Shown one piece after another: positions 1 to 6,813 of a DNA stretch of 22,005 nt (the stretch's first letter is position 1; every line of letters starts with the position of its first letter). This DNA comes from Castellaniella defragrans_A. GTDB taxonomy: Bacteria; Pseudomonadota; Gammaproteobacteria; Burkholderiales; Burkholderiaceae_B. The stretch is taken from NCBI RefSeq assembly GCF_040394755.1, contig NZ_JBEBRQ010000049.1; one strand, written 5' to 3'. Below the pieces are notes generated by a model. That model saw nothing but the letters and a program-made list of their open reading frames with translations, ran no database searches and was not told the DNA's origin. The translations under genes were made by a program, and so were the position numbers.

Positions 1-2
1 GC

Positions 3-455
3 AGCAGCTTTTCGGCCTCGCTCGAGGCGGGTTATCCGTTTGCGCTGGGCGGCGGCTTTGCGCTGGAGCCCCAGGCGCAGCTCATCTATCAGCGGCTGAG
101 GTTCGATGGTCAGACCGACGTCGATGGTTTTGCGGTCGATCTCGGCCATCTGGACCAGGTGACCGGGCGGTTGGGCGCGCGGCTGTCGCGCGGCTTCACG
201 ACCCGCAATGGCGGTCTGCTGGCGGCGTATGCCAAGGTGGGCGTGGTGCATGGCCTGAGCAGCGGTGGCACGGTTTTCCTGGGCGATGATTTTGGGCTCG
301 GCCGCTACGGCACGGCGCTGGAAGGCCGGGTGGGGCTCGATGCAAAGGCCTCGAACCGGCTGTCGTTCCATGCCGATGTGGGGTTCATGCACGAGGTCGC
401 GCAGGGCGGGATTCGCGGGGCCTCGGTCAATGGGGGGCTGCGGTATTTGTTTTGA
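3..455 (+). CDS. Autotransporter-type outer-membrane beta-barrel protein, C-terminal fragment (partial)
   Basis: The reading frame is open from the left edge (first full codon at 3) to TGA at 453-455, so only about 150 C-terminal residues are visible. They alternate short Gly/aromatic strands with turns (GGGFALEPQAQLIYQRL, GLLAAYAKVGVVHGL, SNRLSFHADVGFMHE) and end in NGGLRYLF. A terminal aromatic after alternating hydrophobic residues is the outer-membrane barrel signature read by the BAM machinery. The FALEPQAQLIYQ and GRLGARLSRGF segments are typical of type V autotransporter translocator domains, where the last strands form the pore. The passenger domain and signal peptide lie outside the window, so the passenger function is unknown. 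The gene is probably the last of its unit, because serB has its own -10 box downstream. Confidence 0.8.
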   Translation, partial: SSFSASLEAGYPFALGGGFALEPQAQLIYQRLRFDGQTDVDGFAVDLGHLDQVTGRLGARLSRGFTTRNGGLLAAYAKVGVVHGLSSGGTVFLGDDFGLGRYGTALEGRVGLDAKASNRLSFHADVGFMHEVAQGGIRGASVNGGLRYLF

Positions 456-468
456 TACGCAGGATCGA

Positions 469-484
469 GGCGCATGTCTGCGCC
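469..484. terminator. Short hairpin downstream of the autotransporter gene (weak terminator candidate)
   Basis: GGCGCA (469-474) pairs perfectly with TGCGCC (479-484) around a 4-nt loop, 14 nt after the barrel gene's stop codon. No T-run follows, so intrinsic termination is doubtful. It may simply stabilise the 3' end of the mRNA. Confidence 0.3.
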
Positions 485-513
485 AGCAGGCTGGTTCAAG
501 CATGATCCCTGGG

Positions 514-519
514 TACAAT
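514..519 (+). promoter_or_regulatory. Candidate -10 box for serB (TACAAT)
   Basis: TACAAT matches 5 of 6 positions of the sigma-70 -10 consensus and ends 35 nt before the serB ATG at 555, implying a leader of about 28-30 nt. No good -35 hexamer is visible 16-18 nt upstream. Its position downstream of the alternative ATG at 474 argues against that earlier start. Confidence 0.45.
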
Positions 520-554
520 CATCGGTATTCCTTTCCACCGCCCGCCGCCCGCCC

Positions 555-1412
555 ATGCCCCATCTGATCCTGCAAGCGCCCAATCTCCTGCCAGCCGATG
601 TCGAACGCATTGCCGCTCTGGTCAACGCCGGCGGCGTGCAGGAGGTCGGGCCGACCCACGTGCGCATCCTGGACATTGATTCCGCCGGCCTGGACGAGGC
701 CCTGAAAGTCTGCCGGCAGCGCTCGATCGATGCGGCCTGCCTGGACCAGCTGGTGCCGTTGCGCAGTTGCAAACTGCTGGCGATGGACATGGATTCCACC
801 CTGGTCAGCATCGAGAGCATCGACGAGCTTGCCGATATGGCCGGGCGCAAGGCCGAGGTGTCGGCGATCACCGAGGCGGCGATGCGTGGCGAGATCGCCG
901 ATTTCAGCGATAGCCTGCGCCGCCGGGTCGCCTTGCTGCGCGGCGTGCCGGAATCCGCCTTGCAAAAGGTGTTCGATGAACGCCTGACGCTCAATCCGGG
1001 CGCCCAGCGCCTGATCGAGGTGGCCCAGGCTGCGGGCCTGCATACGCTGCTGGTGTCGGGCGGTTTCACCTATTTCACTGAACGCCTGCGGCGGGGCCTG
1101 GGCCTGGCCGAGGCGCATTCCAATACGCTGGAAATCGTCGATGGCGTGCTGACGGGGCGGGTGCTGGGCGACATCGTGGACGGGCAGGCCAAGGCCGACT
1201 ACGTGGCGCGCGCGGCGGCCTCGCTGGGCGCCACGCCCGAGCAGATCATCGTGGTGGGCGATGGCGCCAACGATCTGCGCATGATGGCGCAAGCGGCGTA
1301 TTCCGTCGCCTATCGGGCCAAGCCGGCGGTGCGGGCCCAGGCGCGCTTCGCTCTGGACTACAGCCCCCTGGATGCGATCCTGAACTGGTTCAGGCTGGCG
1401 ACGGTGCGCTGA
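555..1412 (+). CDS. serB: Phosphoserine phosphatase SerB
   Basis: A 285-residue HAD-superfamily phosphatase that removes phosphate from L-phosphoserine, the last step of serine synthesis, in the cytosol. All four HAD motifs are visible: DMDST (78-82, nucleophile D78 and acid/base D80), LVSGG (167-170 region, S168), the lysine in QAKADY (K213), and GDGANDLRM (D236, D240). Residues 1-70 form the small N-terminal domain found ahead of the core in many proteobacterial SerB proteins. The start at 555 is preferred over the in-frame ATG at 474 because the extra 27 residues look non-conserved and a TACAAT box lies between the two. No Shine-Dalgarno sequence is obvious. The 3' end runs 23 bp into the convergent mfd gene. 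Confidence 0.93.
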   Translation: MPHLILQAPNLLPADVERIAALVNAGGVQEVGPTHVRILDIDSAGLDEALKVCRQRSIDAACLDQLVPLRSCKLLAMDMDSTLVSIESIDELADMAGRKAEVSAITEAAMRGEIADFSDSLRRRVALLRGVPESALQKVFDERLTLNPGAQRLIEVAQAAGLHTLLVSGGFTYFTERLRRGLGLAEAHSNTLEIVDGVLTGRVLGDIVDGQAKADYVARAAASLGATPEQIIVVGDGANDLRMMAQAAYSVAYRAKPAVRAQARFALDYSPLDAILNWFRLATVR

Positions 1413-4400
1413 GGCGCCGCAGGATAGCGCGCAGCGTCTGGATGCGGCCGGGCAGATCCACCGTGCCGCCATAGGTGATTTTCAGCCGGTCCGGGCCGTT
1501 GAGGCGGACGCTGCGATCCTGCTGCACCAGTTCGATGATGCGCAGGGGCTCGATATCGGGCTTGGCCGAGAATTGCACGGCAGCCTGGGTTTCGCCGGCA
1601 TCGATCTTGATGACGCCCAGGGGCTCGGCCAGCAGGCGCAGGCGGTGCAGGGCGAGCAGGGTCTGGCCCGCCTCGGGCAGCTTGCCGTAGCGGTCGATGA
1701 GTTCCTCCTGGATGAGGGTGATCTCGTCGCCGTCGGCGGCGTGCGACAGCCGTTTGTAGAAGCCCAGGCGGGCGTGGACGTCGGGGCAGTAGTCGGCGGG
1801 CAGCAGGGCCGAGGCATGCAGGTTGACCTCGCATTGCGTCTCGAAAGGCGAGTCCAGGTCGGGTTCCTCGCCAGACTTGAGGGCGCGCACGGCCGCGCCC
1901 AGCATGTCGTTGTACATGGAAAAACCGATTTCCTGGATGTTGCCCGACTGTGATTCTCCGAGGACTTCGCCGCTGCCGCGGATTTCGAGGTCGTGCATGG
2001 CCAGGAAAAATCCGGCGCCCAGTTCCTCCATTGATTGAATGGCTTCGAGGCGTTTGCGGGCGTTGCTGGTGATGGCGTCCTCGCCGGGCGTGAGCAGGTA
2101 GGCGTAGGCCTGGTGGTGCGAGCGCCCCACGCGGCCGCGCAACTGGTGCAACTGGGCCAGGCCGAGCTTGTCGGCCCGGTGGATGACGATGGTGTTGGCC
2201 GTGGGCACGTCGATCCCGGTCTCGATGATGGTGGTGCACAGCAGCACGTTGCTGCGTTGCTGGTAAAAGCCTTTCATCACCTCCTCGAGCTCGCGTTCGC
2301 CCATCTGGCCGTGGGCCACCGCGATGCGGGCCTCGGGCACGAGTTCCTCGAGGCGCGCGCGGCGGTTCTGGATGGTCTCGACCTCGTTGTGCAGGAAATA
2401 GACCTGGCCGCCGCGCTTGAGTTCGCGCAGGATGGCCTCGCGGATGGTGTCGCCGTCCTCGCGGCGCACGAAGGTCTTGATCGCCAGGCGTTTTTGCGGC
2501 GCGGTGGCGATCACCGAGAAATCGCGGATGCCTTCGAGCGACAGGCCCAGGGTGCGTGGAATGGGGGTGGCGGTGAGGGTCAGGACGTCGACCTCGGCGC
2601 GCAGGGCCTTCAGGGCCTCTTTCTGGCGCACGCCGAAGCGGTGTTCCTCGTCGATGATGACCAGGCCGAGTTGTTTGTAGCGGATGTCCTTGGAAAGGAT
2701 CTTGTGGGTGCCGATGACGATGTCCACCGAGCCGTCGGCCAGGCCGCCGATGGCCTTGGCGGTTTCTTTGCCGGTGCGGAAACGCGACAGCTCGGCGACG
2801 CGCACGGGCCAGTTGGCGAAGCGCGTGCCGAAGTTCTGGGCGTGCTGTTCGGCGAGCAGGGTCGTCGGGCACAGCAGCGCCACCTGGCGGCCGTTCATGA
2901 CGGCCAGGAAAGCGGCGCGCAGGGCGACCTCGGTCTTGCCGAAGCCCACGTCGCCGCAGACCAGACGGTCCATCGGGCGCCCGGAGGTCATGTCGCCGAT
3001 GACCGCGGTGATGGCCGCGGCCTGGTCCGGGGTTTCCTCGAAGCCGAAGCCTTCGGCGAACGCCTGGTAGTCGCTGGCGGGCAGCTTGAACTGAAAGCCC
3101 GCGCGCGCCGCCCGCTGGGCATACAGGGCCAGCAGTTCGGCGGCGGTGTCGCGCGCCTGCCGCGCGGCGCGGCGCCGGGCCTTGTCCCATTGGCTCGATC
3201 CCAGCGGATGCAGGGGGGCATTTTCCGGATCGGCGCCGCTGTAGCGGGCGATCAGGCGCAGTTGCGCGACCGGCACGTAGAGCGTCGCGGCCTGCGCGTA
3301 TTCGAGGTGCAGGAGTTCGATTGGCCCTTCGCCCAGGTCCATTTCGATCAGGCCCCGGTAGCGTCCGATGCCATGCTGGACGTGGACCACCGGATCGCCA
3401 ATGCGCAGTTCGGCGAGATCGCGCACCATCGCGTCGATGTCGCTGGTGCGCTCCTGGCGCCGCCGGGCGCGGTTGGCGCGGCCGGCCTGGCCGGGATACA
3501 GGTCGTTCTCGGTCAGCAGCGCCAGGCCGGCGGCCGGGAGCTGGAAGCCGTTGGCCAGGGGCGCGACGACCAGGGCGAAATGCGCCTCGCTCTGGAGGAA
3601 ATCCTGGAGCGTGTCGTGAAGGGCGCCGGGCGGCAGGTGGTGCTCGTTGAGCAGTTCAGCGATGGTTTCACGCCGTCCCGGGGTGTCCACGCACAGGGCG
3701 GTGCGCCGCCCGTCGGCCAAGTGCCGGCGCAGGCCGGCCAGCGGATCGTCGGCGCGGCGGTTGACCGCGACATCGGGGCAGGGGCTGAAATCGGGATGCG
3801 GCCCGCCCTCGGTGAGAGCCAGGCGCGGGAAGGTTTTCAGGCCGGCATGGAATTCGGTCTCGTCGAGGAACAGGGCCTGGGGGGCCAGCACGGGGCGTTC
3901 GCGGTCGGACTTGAGGAATTGCCAGCGCTTGTCCGTGTCCCGGCCGAACTGGGCGATGGCCGCCGGCGCATCGCCCAGGGTTACGGCCAGCGTGTCGCCG
4001 GGCAGGTAATCGAACAGCGTGGCGGTATGCTCGAAGAACAGCGGCAGATAGTATTCCACGCCCGCGAAGGCGATGCCGTTGCCGATGTCCTTGTAGGGCA
4101 GCGCCCGTGACGGGTCGCCCTCGAAAACCTCACGAAAGCGCGCACGGAAGCGTCCGCGCGATTCCTCGTCCATGGGGAATTCGCGGCCGGGCAGCAGTTC
4201 GATTTCGCGCACGGGATACAGGCTGCGCTGGGTGTCGACGTCGAAGCTGCGGATCGATTCGATTTCACGGTCGAACAGGTCGATGCGGTAGGGCAGGGCC
4301 GAGCCCATCGGAAACAGGTCGATCAGGCCGCCGCGGAGGCAGAACTCGCCCGGCGCGGTCACCTGGGTGACATGGCTGTAGCTGGCCAGGGTGAGCTGTT

Positions 4401-4857
4401 CGCGCAGCCGGGCCTCGTCCAGGGTGTCGCCCTGGCGGAAGCTGAAGGTGTAGGCTGCGAGAAAGGCGGTCGGGGCCAGGCGGTACAGGGCGGTGGTGAT
4501 CGGCACGATCAGTACGTCGACGGCCCCCTGGGTCAAGGCGTGCAGTGTGCGCAGGCGCTCCGAGATCAGGTCCTGATGCGGCGAGAAGCCGTCGTAGGGC
4601 AGGGTTTCCCAGTCCGGCAGGAAGCGGACCCTCAGGTCGGGATCGAACAGCGGGATTTCGTCGGCCAGGCGGCGCGCCGCCAGGGGGTCGGCGCAGAATG
4701 CGGCCAGCGGCCGGCCCGCCGCGCGCGCCAGTCCGGCGAGCAGGCAGGCGTCGCCCGAACCCGGCGGCTGCGGCTGGAGGTAGCGCTGTCCGGGTTTGAG
4801 GGCCGCCAGGGTGGTCGTGATCGAGGGAATATCGAGGAGATCGGCGGGGCGGTTCAT
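1390..4857 (-). CDS. mfd: Transcription-repair coupling factor Mfd
   Basis: A 1155-residue protein, about the usual length for Mfd (E. coli 1148). It is an ATP-driven DNA translocase that removes RNA polymerase stalled at lesions and recruits UvrA. The N-terminal third is UvrB-like (FLPDWETLPYDGFSPH near residue 80). The RNA-polymerase-interacting domain is at about 475-550 (GDPVVHVQHGIGRYRG). The superfamily 2 helicase core includes Walker A GDVGFGKTE near 636, DEEHRFG near 734, LTATPIPRTL, and the RecG-like translocation region with HQLRGRVGR. The C-terminal autoinhibitory domain ends in RRLSAPSPA. ATG 4857 is the most upstream start available. It sits 10 nt after a perfect TATAAT on this strand, so the mRNA may be leaderless or nearly so. 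The 3' end overlaps serB in the opposite direction. Confidence 0.97.
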   Translation of the reverse strand: MNRPADLLDIPSITTTLAALKPGQRYLQPQPPGSGDACLLAGLARAAGRPLAAFCADPLAARRLADEIPLFDPDLRVRFLPDWETLPYDGFSPHQDLISERLRTLHALTQGAVDVLIVPITTALYRLAPTAFLAAYTFSFRQGDTLDEARLREQLTLASYSHVTQVTAPGEFCLRGGLIDLFPMGSALPYRIDLFDREIESIRSFDVDTQRSLYPVREIELLPGREFPMDEESRGRFRARFREVFEGDPSRALPYKDIGNGIAFAGVEYYLPLFFEHTATLFDYLPGDTLAVTLGDAPAAIAQFGRDTDKRWQFLKSDRERPVLAPQALFLDETEFHAGLKTFPRLALTEGGPHPDFSPCPDVAVNRRADDPLAGLRRHLADGRRTALCVDTPGRRETIAELLNEHHLPPGALHDTLQDFLQSEAHFALVVAPLANGFQLPAAGLALLTENDLYPGQAGRANRARRRQERTSDIDAMVRDLAELRIGDPVVHVQHGIGRYRGLIEMDLGEGPIELLHLEYAQAATLYVPVAQLRLIARYSGADPENAPLHPLGSSQWDKARRRAARQARDTAAELLALYAQRAARAGFQFKLPASDYQAFAEGFGFEETPDQAAAITAVIGDMTSGRPMDRLVCGDVGFGKTEVALRAAFLAVMNGRQVALLCPTTLLAEQHAQNFGTRFANWPVRVAELSRFRTGKETAKAIGGLADGSVDIVIGTHKILSKDIRYKQLGLVIIDEEHRFGVRQKEALKALRAEVDVLTLTATPIPRTLGLSLEGIRDFSVIATAPQKRLAIKTFVRREDGDTIREAILRELKRGGQVYFLHNEVETIQNRRARLEELVPEARIAVAHGQMGERELEEVMKGFYQQRSNVLLCTTIIETGIDVPTANTIVIHRADKLGLAQLHQLRGRVGRSHHQAYAYLLTPGEDAITSNARKRLEAIQSMEELGAGFFLAMHDLEIRGSGEVLGESQSGNIQEIGFSMYNDMLGAAVRALKSGEEPDLDSPFETQCEVNLHASALLPADYCPDVHARLGFYKRLSHAADGDEITLIQEELIDRYGKLPEAGQTLLALHRLRLLAEPLGVIKIDAGETQAAVQFSAKPDIEPLRIIELVQQDRSVRLNGPDRLKITYGGTVDLPGRIQTLRAILRRLSAPSPA

Positions 4858-4867
4858 CAGGCTGGGG

Positions 4868-4873
4868 ATTATA
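4868..4873 (-). promoter_or_regulatory. Perfect -10 box (TATAAT) for mfd
   Basis: Read on the minus strand this is the exact sigma-70 -10 consensus. Ten bases separate it from the mfd ATG (4857), so transcription should begin about 3-6 nt before the start codon. No convincing -35 hexamer lies at standard spacing. Confidence 0.6.
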
Positions 4874-4906
4874 CCGTTGCGGCCGTCCAGCCCTGATCGG
4901 CTCGGC

Positions 4907-4912
4907 TAAAAT
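4907..4912 (+). promoter_or_regulatory. Candidate -10 box (TAAAAT) for ispDF
   Basis: TAAAAT matches the -10 consensus at 5 of 6 positions and ends 8 nt before the ispD ATG at 4921. The expected transcription start is therefore at or next to the A of the ATG. There is no Shine-Dalgarno sequence before the ATG, which fits leaderless translation. No good -35 is seen. Confidence 0.45.
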
Positions 4913-4920
4913 CGGCCGTT

Positions 4921-5682
4921 ATGACGATGAATGAGAACAGCGTGACCGCCATCGTGCCGGCGGCGGGTCTGGGGTCCCGCGCGGCGACGGCCGACGGTCT
5001 GCCCAAGCAGTATCGCCGCCTCGCCGGCGAGGCGATGCTGCGTCGCACGGTACGGGCCCTGCTGGCCGAGCCGCGCGTGGCCCAGGTCCGCGTGGCGGTG
5101 TCGCCCGGGGATGTCTGGGTCGAGGACACGCTCGCTGGCTTGCCACGCACATTGTGGCGACCTTGCGGCGGACTCACGCGTGCCGATACGGTGCGCGCGG
5201 CCTTGTGCGATGCCGCGTTGCCGCGCACGGCCTGGGTCATGGTGCATGACGCGGCGCGCCCGGGCCTGCCGCGCGCGGCGCTGGCGCGTCTGATCGATAC
5301 CTGCTTGCAGTATGGGCGCGGCGGCTTGCTGGCCCTGCCGGTGGCCGATACGGTCAAGCTCGCCGCCGAGGACGGGGCCGGTGCGCCGGCGGTGGCCCGC
5401 ACGCTGGCGCGTGATGGCCTGTGGCTGGCGCAGACGCCGCAGATGTTTCGCGCGGGGGCGCTGCTGGATGCCTTGATTGCCAGCGCTGGCGATGCGCGGG
5501 TGACTGACGAAGCCTCTGCCATGGAGCTGGCCGCAGCGACCGATGCGCCATTGCTGGTGCGCGGCGCGCGGGCCAATGAAAAACTGACCTGGCCCGAGGA
5601 TTTCCAATGGTTCGAGCGGACTTTGGACGCGCGGCTCGACCCCCTCGCGGGCCTGGGCGATCGAGAGGATGATGGATCATGA
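4921..5682 (+). CDS. ispD: 2-C-methyl-D-erythritol 4-phosphate cytidylyltransferase IspD
   Basis: A 253-residue nucleotidyltransferase that joins CTP and methylerythritol phosphate to give CDP-ME, the third step of the MEP isoprenoid pathway. The CTP-binding signature PAAGLGSR (13-20) is followed by PKQY with its conserved lysine (K29), then VMVHDAARPG, LAQTPQMFR, TDEASAMEL and NEKLTWPEDF, all in family order. The C-terminal tail after NEKLTWPEDF is slightly long and ends GLGDREDDGS. The start may be ATG 4921 or ATG 4927 (MNENS). The first sits where a leaderless message from the TAAAAT box would begin. Its TGA overlaps the ispF ATG (ATGA at 5679-5682), so the two are probably translationally coupled. 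Confidence 0.95.
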   Translation: MTMNENSVTAIVPAAGLGSRAATADGLPKQYRRLAGEAMLRRTVRALLAEPRVAQVRVAVSPGDVWVEDTLAGLPRTLWRPCGGLTRADTVRAALCDAALPRTAWVMVHDAARPGLPRAALARLIDTCLQYGRGGLLALPVADTVKLAAEDGAGAPAVARTLARDGLWLAQTPQMFRAGALLDALIASAGDARVTDEASAMELAAATDAPLLVRGARANEKLTWPEDFQWFERTLDARLDPLAGLGDREDDGS

Positions 5683-6170
5683 CGAAAGACTTCCCCTTCC
5701 GGGTGGGCCAAGGCTATGACGTGCATGCGCTGGCCGAGGGCCTGCCGCTGATCATCGGCGGCGTGCGCATTCCTCACGATTGCGGGCTGGTGGGGCATTC
5801 GGATGCCGATGTGCTGCTGCACGCCGTGACCGACGCGGTGCTGGGCGCGGCGTGCCTGGGCGATATCGGCCGGCATTTCTCGGACCGCGATCCGCGCTGG
5901 GCCGGCGCCGACAGCCGGATGTTCCTGCGCGAGGCCGCGCGCATGGCGCGCGCGGCGGGCTGGGCTGTGGTCAATGTGGATGCCACCGTGCATGCCCAGG
6001 CGCCGCGCATCGGGCCGCATGCGGCGGCCATGGCGGCTCATATCGCCGAGGATCTGGGCCTGGAGGCCGATCAGGTGAACATCAAGGCCAAGACCAACGA
6101 GGGCCTGGGGTCCCTGGGGCGCCGCGAGGGAATCGCCGCGAGCGCGGCGGCCTTGCTGGCGCGGCTCTAG
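5679..6170 (+). CDS. ispF: 2-C-methyl-D-erythritol 2,4-cyclodiphosphate synthase IspF
   Basis: A 163-residue enzyme that cyclises CDP-ME 2-phosphate to ME-cPP, releasing CMP, the fifth step of the MEP pathway. The family works as a trimer with a divalent metal in each active site. The metal ligands are visible as D14 and H16 in RVGQGYDVHAL and H48 in GHSDADVLLHAV. The C-terminal NIKAKTNEGLGSLGRREGI loop is the conserved cytidine and substrate-binding region. It overlaps ispD by 4 nt. A purine-rich stretch (GAGAGGA, about 10 nt before the ATG) inside ispD could act as its ribosome-binding site. It converges with the peroxiredoxin gene across a 46-bp gap. Confidence 0.97.
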   Translation: MTKDFPFRVGQGYDVHALAEGLPLIIGGVRIPHDCGLVGHSDADVLLHAVTDAVLGAACLGDIGRHFSDRDPRWAGADSRMFLREAARMARAAGWAVVNVDATVHAQAPRIGPHAAAMAAHIAEDLGLEADQVNIKAKTNEGLGSLGRREGIAASAAALLARL

Positions 6171-6203
6171 CGTCCAGGGAAAGCAGGGCCTCGCGTTTCA
6201 TGG

Positions 6204-6215
6204 CCCCCGCGGGGG
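6204..6215. terminator. GC palindrome between ispF and the peroxiredoxin gene (weak terminator candidate)
   Basis: CCCCCGCGGGGG is a perfect 12-bp palindrome that could fold as a 4-bp stem with a CGCG loop, centred in the 46-bp gap between two convergent genes. Neither strand carries a T-run after it, so its role as a terminator is uncertain. Confidence 0.25.
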
Positions 6216-6216
6216 G

Positions 6217-6765
6217 TCAGAGCGTGCCGCCCCCGATGGCGCGGTTGCACGCGCACAGGCCGTCGGTTTGCAGGGCGTCGAGGATGCGCAGGGTTTCCTC
6301 GGGGCTGCGGCCGACGTTGAAATTGTTGACCGAGACATGCTGGATGATGTTGTCCGGGTTGACGATGAAGGTGGCGCGCAGGGCCACACCTTCGGATTTT
6401 TCGCGGATGCCGAGCTGGTCGATGAGCGAACCCGTCGTGTCGCCGAACTGGTAGTGGTTGAGCTTGTTGAGGTCGGGGTGTTCGCGCCGCCAGGCGAGCT
6501 TGACGTGCTCGTTGTCGGTCGAGCCGCCCATGAGGACGGCGTCGCGCTCATCGAAGGCGTCCGTGAGCTGGTTGAAGCCCGCGATTTCGGTCGGGCATAC
6601 CAGGGTGAAGTCCTTGGGGTAGAAATAGATGACTTTCCACTTGCCCGGGAAAGAGCTTTCGGTAATGTCCTCGAATGCCGAAACGCCATTTTCCTCGGGA
6701 TGGTTGAAGCCTGGCTTGACGCCGGTGACCCGGAACGCATCCAGTCTGTCGCCTATGGTTTTCAT
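6217..6765 (-). CDS. AhpC-type peroxiredoxin
   Basis: A 182-residue thiol peroxidase that reduces hydrogen peroxide and organic hydroperoxides. The peroxidatic motif is complete: PKDFTLVCPTE with P50, T54 and C57, plus the activating arginine R130 in VALRATFIV. The C-terminus carries CAC (C171, C173) in DGLCACNRA rather than the VCP resolving motif of enterobacterial AhpC. That resembles the Mycobacterium AhpC group, which uses an extra cysteine and AhpD or a thioredoxin-like reductant. No ahpD or ahpF lies nearby. ATG 6765 is chosen because AAGGAG lies 5 nt upstream; a longer frame to 6807 has no such site. It follows risS by 48 bp on the same strand and may be cotranscribed with risAS. Confidence 0.92.
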   Translation of the reverse strand: MKTIGDRLDAFRVTGVKPGFNHPEENGVSAFEDITESSFPGKWKVIYFYPKDFTLVCPTEIAGFNQLTDAFDERDAVLMGGSTDNEHVKLAWRREHPDLNKLNHYQFGDTTGSLIDQLGIREKSEGVALRATFIVNPDNIIQHVSVNNFNVGRSPEETLRILDALQTDGLCACNRAIGGGTL

Positions 6766-6770
6766 CGGGG

Positions 6771-6776
6771 CTCCTT
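6771..6776 (-). promoter_or_regulatory. Strong ribosome-binding site of the peroxiredoxin gene (AAGGAG)
   Basis: Read on the minus strand, AAGGAG lies 5 nt before ATG 6765. It fixes this start against the upstream in-frame alternative at 6807. It is among the best Shine-Dalgarno matches in the window, where many other genes have none. Confidence 0.8.
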
Positions 6777-6813
6777 GAGTTGAGTCGCGGCGGCTGGAGT
6801 CCGCCACGTCATT

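Noticed and set aside
474..554. Longer serB from the ATG at 474
   Set aside because: The 27 added residues are not SerB-like, the ATG sits in a hairpin arm, and the TACAAT box lies between it and the ATG at 555.
2035..4110. 691-codon open frame antisense to mfd
   Set aside because: It mirrors the mfd codons in a GC-rich gene, has skewed Gly/Val/Gln-rich composition, no domain and no ribosome-binding site.
6789..6805. GGCGG/CCGCC hairpin between risS and the peroxiredoxin gene
   Set aside because: Only 5 bp with a 7-nt loop and no T-run; too weak to call a terminator or regulatory element.
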